This document shows positions 49,539-57,024 of a stretch of 64,000 nt of DNA, piece after piece (position 1 is the first letter of the stretch; every line of letters begins with the position of its first letter). The DNA is taken from contig CAVOGY010000005.1 in NCBI GenBank assembly GCA_963695675.1, positions 806,001 through 870,000 of the forward strand, read 5' to 3'. Source of the stretch: DASUPK01 sp963695675 (GTDB taxonomy: Bacteria; Actinomycetota; Thermoleophilia; Solirubrobacterales; 70-9). The position numbers and the translations under genes are program-made. The notes below the pieces were generated by a model. The model was not told where the DNA came from and ran no database searches. It saw nothing but the letters and a program-made list of their open reading frames with translations.

Positions 49539-51947
49539 ATGGGCATGGATCTAGGCCGCCTACTCCGAACCGGCGCCAAGGGGATGGGGATCGGCACGGC
49601 CCTCTTCGGTGGGACCGCGGCAGGACTCTGGTGGCAGCTCTTCCGCCGCCCCCTACCCCGTACAAAGGGGGATCTGAGTGTCCAGGGCCTGGAGGGCCGG
49701 GTCGAGATCGCCCGCGACCGCTGGGGGATGCCGACCGTACGGGCGCAGACGGCGGCGGACCTCTGGTTCGGCCAGGGCTTTTGCCACGGTCAGGACCGGC
49801 TCTGGCAGTGCGACGTCCAGCGGCGAATCGCGTCGGGCCGAATCTCGGAGGTCGCCGGGCGCAACGGGCTGCCTGTGGATCGGCTGATGCGCACGCTGGG
49901 CCTGCGGAGGGTCGCCCTGCGCGAGGAGGCGGAGCTCGAATCCGATCTCCGCGCGATGCTCACCGCCTACTGCGTGGGGCTCAACGAGGCGGCGCGGACC
50001 GCCTCTGCGCCGCCCGCGGAGTTTCAGCTCCTGCGCTTGGAGTTCGAGCCGTGGAGGCCGGCCGACATGTTGGCGGGCGGCAAGCTGCTCTCCTTCGGCC
50101 TCTCCACGAACTGGGAGCGGGAGCTCCTGCGCGCCGACCTCGTTCGCGAGCTCGGCGAGGAGCGCGCGGCCAAAATCGACCCGACGTATCCGAAGGGAAA
50201 CCCCGTCGTGCTGCGGCCCGGGGAGGGGTTCGACGGTGACGGCCTGCGGCTGGCCGAGCAGATCGGCCGAGTGCGTGACCAGATCGGCCTGGCCGCGGCG
50301 GCGAGCGGCTCGAACAACTGGGCGGTGAGCCCGGCCCGCTCGGTGACGGGGGGCGCACTGATCGCGGGGGATCCGCACCTGCCGAGCGGGATGCCCGGCG
50401 TCTGGTACGAGCTCGGCCTGGAGCTCGAGGGCAGGTTCTGTCGAGGCGCCTCCATCCCGGGCCTGCCCGGGATTTCCCTGGGCCAGAACGACGACGTCGC
50501 CTTCGCCTTCACGAACGTGATGGCGGACGTCGAAGACCTCTTCGTCGAGCGAATCGAGGACGAGAGCTACGAGTTCCGCGGCGAGCAGCGCCCCCTCGAG
50601 ATCATCGAGGAGCTGATCGCCGTCCGCGGCCAGGATCGGGCCGAGCGCCAGGAGATCCGACTCACGCACCACGGCCCGATCGTGAACCGGGCGCTCGGTG
50701 CGGATGACGAGCAACCGCTCGCCCTGCGCTGGGCGGCGCTCGACGAACCCGCCATCTCTCAGGCGTTTCTGGGCGTCCTGGAGCCCCGCAGCGGGCCGGA
50801 GCTGGTGGAGCTCCTGCGCGGGCTGACCATGCCAGTCTCGAACCTCGTCTGGGCGGATCGGCACGGATCGATCGGCTACAAGATGGTCGGCCGGATCCCG
50901 ATGCGGAAGGGCGACTGCCCGGATCTGCCGAAGCCGGGGTGGACCGGCGAATTCGAGTGGGAAGGGTGGATCCCATACGACGAGCTGCCGGAGCTCGTCG
51001 ATCCCGTGCAGGGCTACCTCGTCACCGCGAACAACCGCGTGGTCGAGAGCTCGTATCCGCACCACATCACCAGCGACTGGCTGGACGGCTATCGCGCGGC
51101 GCGCATCGAGCAGCTGCTCGCCGAACACGAGCAGCATGACCTGGACGGTTTCCGCCGCATGCAGACCGACCTCTATTCGATCCCTGGCGATGAGGTCGTT
51201 CACCGGCTGGCCCGCCTGGAGCCGGCCAGCCAGCGCGAGACCAGGGCGATCGAGCGGCTGAAGAGCTGGGATCGCACCCTCGGCCCCCGGACCGTGGCGG
51301 GGACGATCTACCAGGCCTTCCTGCTTCGCCTGGCCCGGGAGTTCACCAGGGCGGCGATCGGCGACCGGGATCTCGCCGAGCGGTATCTGGATCGCGCCGA
51401 CAACGGCTTCCTCGCCCACGTCACCTCGCCCTGGCGCTGGCACTCCCACCTACTGGAGCTCTGGGAGGAGGCCAACGAGGAGCTGATTCGCGGTTCCTGG
51501 GACGAGCTGGCGCTCGAGGCGTTGCGCGGGGCCCTGGATGATCTCGAGGAGCGGTTCGGACCGGATCCGGAGCAATGGCGCTGGGGTCAGGTCCACGCGC
51601 TCGAGTTCCCCCACGCGCTCGGCGCCGGGCATCCTGTCGCGGACTGGGTGTTCAACCGAACACTCCATCCCGGTGGCGCGCAGGAGACCGTCGCGCAGGT
51701 CGCCTACAACCCCGTCGACCCCTACCACGCGATCTGGGCGCCGAGCTGGCGGATGGTCGCCGACCCCTCAGCGCCGGAGCGCTCCCAATGGCAGGCGTTC
51801 ACGGGCCAGTCCGGCCACGCCTGGAGCGGGCATTACGACGACCTCCAGCCGCGCTGGGAGGCGGGGAACATGCAGCCGATGGCGGGTGAGGGGCCGTTCG
51901 AGATCCTGGTGCTGACTTCGGCCAATGGCCCGGCCGGTCGGGCCTGA
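49539..51947 (+). CDS. Penicillin acylase family protein
   Basis: The 802-residue Ntn-hydrolase precursor has an N-terminal hydrophobic segment (GMGIGTALFGGTAAGLWWQL), the alpha chain with DRWGMPTVRAQTAADLWFGQ and GFCHGQDRLWQCDVQRRIAS, and the self-cleavage site AASGSNNWAVSP, where the Ser becomes the beta-chain N-terminal nucleophile. AGDPHLPSGMPGVWYELGLE and GAGHPVADWVFNRT follow. Activity may be on acyl homoserine lactones or amides rather than penicillin. The stop overlaps the next start by one base. Confidence 0.9.
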   Translation: MGMDLGRLLRTGAKGMGIGTALFGGTAAGLWWQLFRRPLPRTKGDLSVQGLEGRVEIARDRWGMPTVRAQTAADLWFGQGFCHGQDRLWQCDVQRRIASGRISEVAGRNGLPVDRLMRTLGLRRVALREEAELESDLRAMLTAYCVGLNEAARTASAPPAEFQLLRLEFEPWRPADMLAGGKLLSFGLSTNWERELLRADLVRELGEERAAKIDPTYPKGNPVVLRPGEGFDGDGLRLAEQIGRVRDQIGLAAAASGSNNWAVSPARSVTGGALIAGDPHLPSGMPGVWYELGLELEGRFCRGASIPGLPGISLGQNDDVAFAFTNVMADVEDLFVERIEDESYEFRGEQRPLEIIEELIAVRGQDRAERQEIRLTHHGPIVNRALGADDEQPLALRWAALDEPAISQAFLGVLEPRSGPELVELLRGLTMPVSNLVWADRHGSIGYKMVGRIPMRKGDCPDLPKPGWTGEFEWEGWIPYDELPELVDPVQGYLVTANNRVVESSYPHHITSDWLDGYRAARIEQLLAEHEQHDLDGFRRMQTDLYSIPGDEVVHRLARLEPASQRETRAIERLKSWDRTLGPRTVAGTIYQAFLLRLAREFTRAAIGDRDLAERYLDRADNGFLAHVTSPWRWHSHLLELWEEANEELIRGSWDELALEALRGALDDLEERFGPDPEQWRWGQVHALEFPHALGAGHPVADWVFNRTLHPGGAQETVAQVAYNPVDPYHAIWAPSWRMVADPSAPERSQWQAFTGQSGHAWSGHYDDLQPRWEAGNMQPMAGEGPFEILVLTSANGPAGRA

Positions 51948-52417
51948 TGCCCTCGCGTCGCGGCCAGATCAAGCTCACCGAGGACGAGCAGCGTGAGCTG
52001 ATCGACCGCGAGAGGATCGTGGTCATCTCCTCCCTCGGCCCGCGCGGCTGGCCCCACGTAGTGCCCCTCTGGTACGTCCCACGGGACAGCGAGATCTGGA
52101 TCTGGACGTACGCGAAGTCGCAGAAGGTGAAGAACCTCGAGCGCGACCCGCGCGCAACCCTGTTGATCGAGACCGGGATCGAATACCAGGAGCTGCGCGG
52201 CGTCCAGATCGAGGCGGAGGCCGAGCTGATCCGTGACATCGATCGAATCGTCGACTACGCGAAGGAGCTCACCATCCGATACAGCGAGGGGATCGAGTCG
52301 GTCGAGGGCGATGCCGCGGCCGGCCTGCGGGCTCAGGCCCCGAAGCGGGTCGCGATCCACTTTCACCCCAAGCGGATCGCGACCTGGGACCACCGCAAGC
52401 TCGGCGGTGCCTATTAG
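51947..52417 (+). CDS. Pyridoxamine 5'-phosphate oxidase/F420-type split-barrel protein
   Basis: The 156-residue split barrel has VVISSLGPRGWPHVVPLWYV, IWTYAKSQKVKNLERDPRAT and VQIEAEAELIRDIDRI, typical of the actinobacterial flavin/deazaflavin-dependent oxidoreductase group. Cofactor FMN or F420. It is translationally coupled to the acylase gene. Confidence 0.82.
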   Translation: MPSRRGQIKLTEDEQRELIDRERIVVISSLGPRGWPHVVPLWYVPRDSEIWIWTYAKSQKVKNLERDPRATLLIETGIEYQELRGVQIEAEAELIRDIDRIVDYAKELTIRYSEGIESVEGDAAAGLRAQAPKRVAIHFHPKRIATWDHRKLGGAY

Positions 52418-52437
52418 GCTCGAGGGCGTCTGCTTAG

Positions 52438-52465
52438 TTCTGGGCGTTTTTCTGCAGCGCCAGAA
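52438..52465. promoter_or_regulatory. Hairpin in the gap before the RTX-like gene
   Basis: TTCTGGGCG and CGCCAGAA can pair with one bulged G around an 11-base loop containing TTTTT. It may terminate the acylase operon. The rest of 52418-52541 is AT-richer, with no obvious -10 box near the start. Confidence 0.3.
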
Positions 52466-52541
52466 TTTCGAGGACATTTTTCCCCGGAAAGTGAAAGAAT
52501 CCTCGCCCTCACGTGATGGACTTCTCGCCCAACGGAATTCG

Positions 52542-53180
52542 ATGCGACGGATCGCAATAGCTCTCACCGTCGCCGCGACGATGCTGCTCGGCGCGGGCTC
52601 TGCCCAAGCAGGCGTGGTCTCGAGCGGCAACGGGGTCATCTCCTACGTCGCCAATCAGGGCGAGAAGAACGACGTGGTGGTCAGCACCGCCACCTTGATC
52701 GGCGTGCCCGTCTACACGATCCAGGATGCGGATGCCAACCCGATCACGGTCGGCGGCGGACTGTGCGAGTCGGAAGGCGCCTTCGCGAGGTGCCGTCAGG
52801 ACGGTGTGAGCAGCTTCATCATCGACGTGCGAGACGGCGACGATACGGCGCAAATCGCCACCGTGGGTGAAGGGGGCGCCCCGCCGGTGGGCATCGGCGC
52901 GTTGATGATCGGCGGCCGAGGCATCGACATCCTGATGGGCGGCTTCGGCGGCGACATCCTCAAGGGCAACGACGACCGCGATTCGCTGCGCGGTCGCAAG
53001 GGCACGGATACCTACAAGGGCGGCCGCGGCCGGGACAACCTGCAGACCCTCGACGGAATCAGGGACACCTTCATCTCGTGTGGTGACGGCCACGGCGACA
53101 TCGTCCGAAAGGACAGGATCGACCCGAAGGCTCACCATTGCGAGTTCAGCAACCGCGGGAACCCCTCTAAGCCCCACTAG
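52542..53180 (+). CDS. Secreted protein with RTX-like repeats
   Basis: The 212-residue protein has a signal peptide (RRIAIALTVAATMLLGAG, cleavage near AQA). A ~90-residue beta region (GVVSSGNGVISYVANQGEKN) follows, then three to four GGxGxD-type repeats: GGRGIDILMG, GGFGGDILKG, GNDDRDSLRG, RKGTDTYKG. The C-terminus (FISCGDGHGDIVRKDRIDP) matches the closing segment of hemolysin-type cell-surface proteins. Like the island protein, it uses Sec export. Function unknown; calcium binding likely. Confidence 0.75.
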   Translation: MRRIAIALTVAATMLLGAGSAQAGVVSSGNGVISYVANQGEKNDVVVSTATLIGVPVYTIQDADANPITVGGGLCESEGAFARCRQDGVSSFIIDVRDGDDTAQIATVGEGGAPPVGIGALMIGGRGIDILMGGFGGDILKGNDDRDSLRGRKGTDTYKGGRGRDNLQTLDGIRDTFISCGDGHGDIVRKDRIDPKAHHCEFSNRGNPSKPH

Positions 53181-53242
53181 GCCGCTGGCAGACCTTCGCA
53201 TCCCTTCCCCCCAGGTCCGTTCGGTACTTGCGGCCTAGCGTC

Positions 53243-53248
53243 TAGCCT
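53243..53248 (+). promoter_or_regulatory. -10 box TAGCCT for the rml operon
   Basis: TAGCCT ends 8 bases before ATG 53257, with no ribosome-binding site between. It suggests that the rhamnose operon begins with a leaderless cistron. Confidence 0.42.
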
Positions 53249-53256
53249 GCCGCGAC

Positions 53257-54333
53257 ATGGAATCGCTGAAGGGGCTGATCCTCTCCGGGGGTGCCGGGAC
53301 GCGCCTGCGCCCGATCACGCACACCTCGGCCAAGCAGCTCGTTCCGGTGGCCAACAAGCCAGTGCTCTTCTACGGGATCGAGGCCCTGGTCGAGGCGGGG
53401 ATCACCGAGATCGCCGTGATCATCGCACCCGAGACGGGTGAGGAGATCAAGCAGGCAGCCGGCGACGGCTCGGCCTTCGGCGCCTCGATCACCTACATCG
53501 AGCAGGAGGCGCCGCTCGGTCTCGCACACGCGCTGCTCACCGCCGAGGGCTTCCTCGGCCAGAGCCCGTTCGTCATGTACCTGGGGGACAACCTGCTGCG
53601 CGATGGGATCGTCGAGCTGGTCGAGGTCTTCCGCCGCTCCGAGCCCGACGCGCTGATCCTGCTCACGCACGTCGACGACCCCGGCTCCTACGGCGTTGCC
53701 GAGCTCAACGGCGACCGAGTCGTCCGCCTGGTCGAGAAACCCCAGGACCCGCCCAGCGACCTCGCCCTGGTGGGCGTCTACATGTTCGGCCCCTCGATCT
53801 TCGACGCCGCGCGGAGCATCGAGCCGTCGGCGCGGGGCGAGCTCGAGATCACAGACGCCATCGGCGCGCTGATCGAGTCCGACAGCCGCGTCGAGCCCCA
53901 CGTAGTCAAGGGCTGGTGGAAGGACACCGGGAAGCTCGAGGACATGCTCGAGGCGAACCGCCTGGTGCTCGAGGACATCGAAAAGCGGATCGATGGCGAG
54001 CTCGACAGCGAGTCGCGGGTCGAGGGCCGGGTCGTGATCGAAGAGGGCGCCAAGCTCGAGCGGACGGTGGTTCGCGGTCCGACGATCATCGGAGCCGGCG
54101 CCAGGATCTCTGATTCGTACATCGGGCCCTACACCGCGATCGACCGCGACGTGCTGATCACGGGCTCCGAGGTCGAGCACTCGATCGTCCTGGCCGGCTC
54201 GAGCATCCGCGACCTGCACGCCCGCATGGAGGCGAGCCTCCTTGGCAAGAACGTCAGCCTGAGCCGCAGCGAGGGAATGCCCAAGACCCTGCGCTTCCTG
54301 GTCGGCGACAACGCCGACATCTCAATCCCATGA
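53257..54333 (+). CDS. rmlA: Glucose-1-phosphate thymidylyltransferase, long form
   Basis: The 358-residue enzyme makes dTDP-glucose, the first step to dTDP-L-rhamnose. LILSGGAGTRLRPITHTSAK is the nucleotide-binding loop, VMYLGDNLLRDG contains the metal-binding Asp, and WWKDTGKLEDMLEAN is family-typical. The C-terminal ~110 residues form a left-handed beta-helix (RVVIEEGAKLERTVVRGPTI), marking the long RmlA type. It overlaps rmlD by 4 bases (ATGA). Confidence 0.94.
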   Translation: MESLKGLILSGGAGTRLRPITHTSAKQLVPVANKPVLFYGIEALVEAGITEIAVIIAPETGEEIKQAAGDGSAFGASITYIEQEAPLGLAHALLTAEGFLGQSPFVMYLGDNLLRDGIVELVEVFRRSEPDALILLTHVDDPGSYGVAELNGDRVVRLVEKPQDPPSDLALVGVYMFGPSIFDAARSIEPSARGELEITDAIGALIESDSRVEPHVVKGWWKDTGKLEDMLEANRLVLEDIEKRIDGELDSESRVEGRVVIEEGAKLERTVVRGPTIIGAGARISDSYIGPYTAIDRDVLITGSEVEHSIVLAGSSIRDLHARMEASLLGKNVSLSRSEGMPKTLRFLVGDNADISIP

Positions 54334-55304
54334 GGGTGCTGGTCACGGGAGCCGGAGGCATGCTCGGCCAAGACGTCGTCCGCGTCGCCGAGGACATGCG
54401 ACACCAGGTGGTCGCGCTTACCCACGACGACCTCGACGTGACCGACCCCGCGAGGGTCGAGCGGGTGATCATGCGCGAGCGCCCGGGGGCCGTGATCAAC
54501 TGCGCGGCCTGGAGCGACGTCGACGGTGCCGAGGAATCCGAGCCGGATGCATCCCTGATCAACGCCCAGGGCGCGGGTTTTGTGGCGGACGCGGCCAACA
54601 AGGTGGACGCCAAGGTCGTCTACATCTCGACCGACTACGTCTTCGACGGCACCAATGGCCCGTACGGCGAGTCCGACGACCCCGCGCCGATCAACGCCTA
54701 CGGGCGGACGAAGCTGGCCGGCGAGCGGGCGACCGCGCTGGTCAACGGGCGCAGCTTCATCGTTCGCACCTCCTGGCTGTTCGGCCCCCATGGAGGGAAC
54801 TTCGTGGAGACGATGCTCCGTCTCGGGGGGAGCGGCGGGCCGGTGGTGGTCGTCCACGACCAGGTTGGCTCTCCAACCTACACGGGGCACCTGGCGGTCG
54901 GGCTGCTTCGCCTGATCGACAGCGCGGCCTATGGCATCCACCACATGACCGGCGAGGGCAGCTGCTCCTGGTACGAGTTCGCGATGGAGATCTTCCGCCA
55001 GGCCGAGGTGGTCACACGGGTGATGGCATCGACCAGCGACATGATGGAGCGGCCCGCGAAGCGGCCCGCCGACTCGGTCCTGGTGAGCCGCCGCTCCGCG
55101 CCGATCAAGCTGCCGCCCTGGCAGCGCGCCCTCTCCGACTATCTGGCCCGCCGCGACCAGGCCGAGGCGGCGCCCAGGCGGCGATCGAGCGCCTCCCGGC
55201 GACAGCCGATGCTCGATTGGACCCGGCGGGAGCGCGCCGAGCGTGAGGCCGACGGGGAGGAGATCCCGGAAACGGGCGACGGCGAGGGACAGGACGCCGC
55301 ATGA
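54330..55304 (+). CDS. rmlD: dTDP-4-dehydrorhamnose reductase
   Basis: The 324-residue SDR has the N-terminal VLVTGAGGMLGQDVVRVA, YISTDYVFDGTNGPYGE and the catalytic YGRTKLAGE, and VVVVHDQVGSPTYTGHLA. It performs the last reduction to dTDP-L-rhamnose. The C-terminal ~40 residues are an extra charged tail (ERAEREADGEEIPETGDGEG) not seen in standard RmlD. ATGA overlaps on both sides. Confidence 0.93.
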   Translation: MRVLVTGAGGMLGQDVVRVAEDMRHQVVALTHDDLDVTDPARVERVIMRERPGAVINCAAWSDVDGAEESEPDASLINAQGAGFVADAANKVDAKVVYISTDYVFDGTNGPYGESDDPAPINAYGRTKLAGERATALVNGRSFIVRTSWLFGPHGGNFVETMLRLGGSGGPVVVVHDQVGSPTYTGHLAVGLLRLIDSAAYGIHHMTGEGSCSWYEFAMEIFRQAEVVTRVMASTSDMMERPAKRPADSVLVSRRSAPIKLPPWQRALSDYLARRDQAEAAPRRRSSASRRQPMLDWTRRERAEREADGEEIPETGDGEGQDAA

Positions 55305-56308
55305 GGCTGCTCATAGCCGGCGGCGCCGGCTTCATCGGCTCGAACTACGCGCGGCTTCGCCTCGAGGGGCATCCCGGGGACACGGTGCGCGTGCTCGACA
55401 AGCTGACCTATGCGGGTCGCCGCGAGAACCTCGAGGGGCTGCCTGAAGAGCGCCTCGAGCTGATCGAGGCAGACATCGCCGACCGCGACGCCGTCGGGGC
55501 CGCCCTCGACGGCTGCGACGCGGTGCTCAACTTCGCCGCGGAGTCCCACGTCGACCGCTCGATCGAGGCGCCGGGGGAGTTCATCACCACCGACGTGTAC
55601 GGGACCTACGTGCTGCTCGAGGCGGCCCGCGACGCAGGGGTGCGCCACCTCCAGGTCTCGACCGACGAGGTCTACGGAGACTTCTTCCAGGGCTCCGCCA
55701 CGGAGGAATCCCCGCTCAACCCCTCGTCCCCCTACTCGGCCTCGAAGGCCGGGGGCGACCTGCTGGTCGCGGCCTTCGCGCGAACCTACGGGGCGGAGGG
55801 CCTGATCGTCCGGGCCTCGAACAACTACGGCCCGCGCCAGCATCCGGAGAAGCTGATCCCACTCTGCATCCTGAACTCGCTCGCCGGCGATCCGCTGCCG
55901 GTCTACGGGGACGGCATGCAGGTCCGCAACTGGCTCTTCGTCGAGGACTGCTGCGCGGCGATCGACACCGTCCTCGAGCGCGGCGAGCCGGGCAACGTCT
56001 ACAACGTGGGCGGCCCGGACGAGTTGCCGAACCTCGAGGTGGTCAAGCGCATCCTCGCCCTCACAGACCGCACCGAGTCGCTGATCGAGTACGTCAGCGA
56101 CCGGCCCGGACACGATCGCCGCTACTCCCTCTCCGGCGCTCGACTGCGGGAACTCGGCTGGGAGGCGACGGTCGGCTTCGATGAGGGAATCGAGCGGACC
56201 GTGGCCTGGTACCGGGAGAACGAATGGTGGTGGGCGCCGATCCGCTCCGGCGAGTACCGCGAGTACTACGAGCGCCAGTACGGCAAGACGCTGGGCGCCG
56301 GCCCGTGA
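55301..56308 (+). CDS. rmlB: dTDP-glucose 4,6-dehydratase
   Basis: The 335-residue SDR has LLIAGGAGFIGSNYARLRLE, FAAESHVDRSI, the catalytic STDEVYGDFFQG and YSASKAGGDLLVAAFARTYG, SNNYGPRQHPEKLIPL and the C-terminal RPGHDRRYSL. It makes dTDP-4-keto-6-deoxyglucose. Its stop TGA is shared with GTG of rmlC (GTGA). Confidence 0.95.
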   Translation: MRLLIAGGAGFIGSNYARLRLEGHPGDTVRVLDKLTYAGRRENLEGLPEERLELIEADIADRDAVGAALDGCDAVLNFAAESHVDRSIEAPGEFITTDVYGTYVLLEAARDAGVRHLQVSTDEVYGDFFQGSATEESPLNPSSPYSASKAGGDLLVAAFARTYGAEGLIVRASNNYGPRQHPEKLIPLCILNSLAGDPLPVYGDGMQVRNWLFVEDCCAAIDTVLERGEPGNVYNVGGPDELPNLEVVKRILALTDRTESLIEYVSDRPGHDRRYSLSGARLRELGWEATVGFDEGIERTVAWYRENEWWWAPIRSGEYREYYERQYGKTLGAGP

Positions 56309-56850
56309 ACTTCCGCCGCCTGCCGACGGAGATCGAGGGCGTCGTCCTGATCGAGCCGACCGTCCATGGCGACGAGCGCGGCTTCCTCTTGGAGACCTTC
56401 CGCGACAGCGAGATGCAAAGCCTCGGCATCGAGGTCGACTTCGTCCAGGACAACCAGAGTCGCTCCGACGCCAGGGTCCTCCGCGGCATCCACATGCAGC
56501 GCGGCCAGGCCAAGCTCGTCCGCTGCCTCCGGGGGCGGATCTTCGACGTCGCCGTCGACCTCCGGCCGGACTCCCCGACCTACAAGCGGTGGGAGGGCTA
56601 CGAGCTCGACGACGTCGATCATCGGCAGCTCTTCATTCCCGCCGGCTTCGGGCACGGTTTCTGCGTGCTCTCGGAGACCGCCGACGTCCTCTACCGCCTC
56701 TCCAGCTATTACGACCCCGACCTCGAAGGCGGCATCGCCTGGGACGACCCCGAGATCGCTGTCCGCTGGCCGGTCTCCGACCCGATCCTCTCCGAGCGCG
56801 ACCGGAACGCGCCCCGGCTCGCCGACGTGGAAGGCTCGCCCACCGCCTAG
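56305..56850 (+). CDS. rmlC: dTDP-4-dehydrorhamnose 3,5-epimerase
   Basis: The 181-residue cupin has GDERGFLLETFRDSEMQSLG, VQDNQSRSDARVLRGIHMQR (catalytic His), RCLRGRIFDVAVDLRPDSPT and IPAGFGHGFCVLSETADVLY. It completes the four-gene pathway set in the order A, D, B, C. Start GTG 56305 overlaps the rmlB stop. Confidence 0.94.
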   Translation: MNFRRLPTEIEGVVLIEPTVHGDERGFLLETFRDSEMQSLGIEVDFVQDNQSRSDARVLRGIHMQRGQAKLVRCLRGRIFDVAVDLRPDSPTYKRWEGYELDDVDHRQLFIPAGFGHGFCVLSETADVLYRLSSYYDPDLEGGIAWDDPEIAVRWPVSDPILSERDRNAPRLADVEGSPTA

Positions 56851-56877
56851 CCTCCCGACGCCCGAGCGATGAGTTTT

Positions 56878-56916
56878 GGGCGCCGGGGACGTCATAGGGG
56901 TGTCACATCGGCGCCC
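56878..56916. terminator. Possible terminator hairpin after the rml operon
   Basis: GGGCGCCG and CGGCGCCC pair around a 23-base loop, 27 bases after the rmlC stop. The loop is large and there is no T-run, so it is only a candidate. Confidence 0.3.
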
Positions 56917-57024
56917 TGAGGCGCGTCATCTGATTTGAGTGCACATGAATGCGCGGCTTGCTACAACGCAAACAGGAATCGCATCGAGCTCGGGAATGAG
57001 CTCCCCAGGAAGGGGGAAGTCCGG

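Noticed and set aside
53257..56850. Rhamnose genes considered as part of a secondary-metabolite cluster
   Set aside because: No polyketide synthase, NRPS or tailoring glycosyltransferase is adjacent; cell-surface rhamnose is the simpler explanation.
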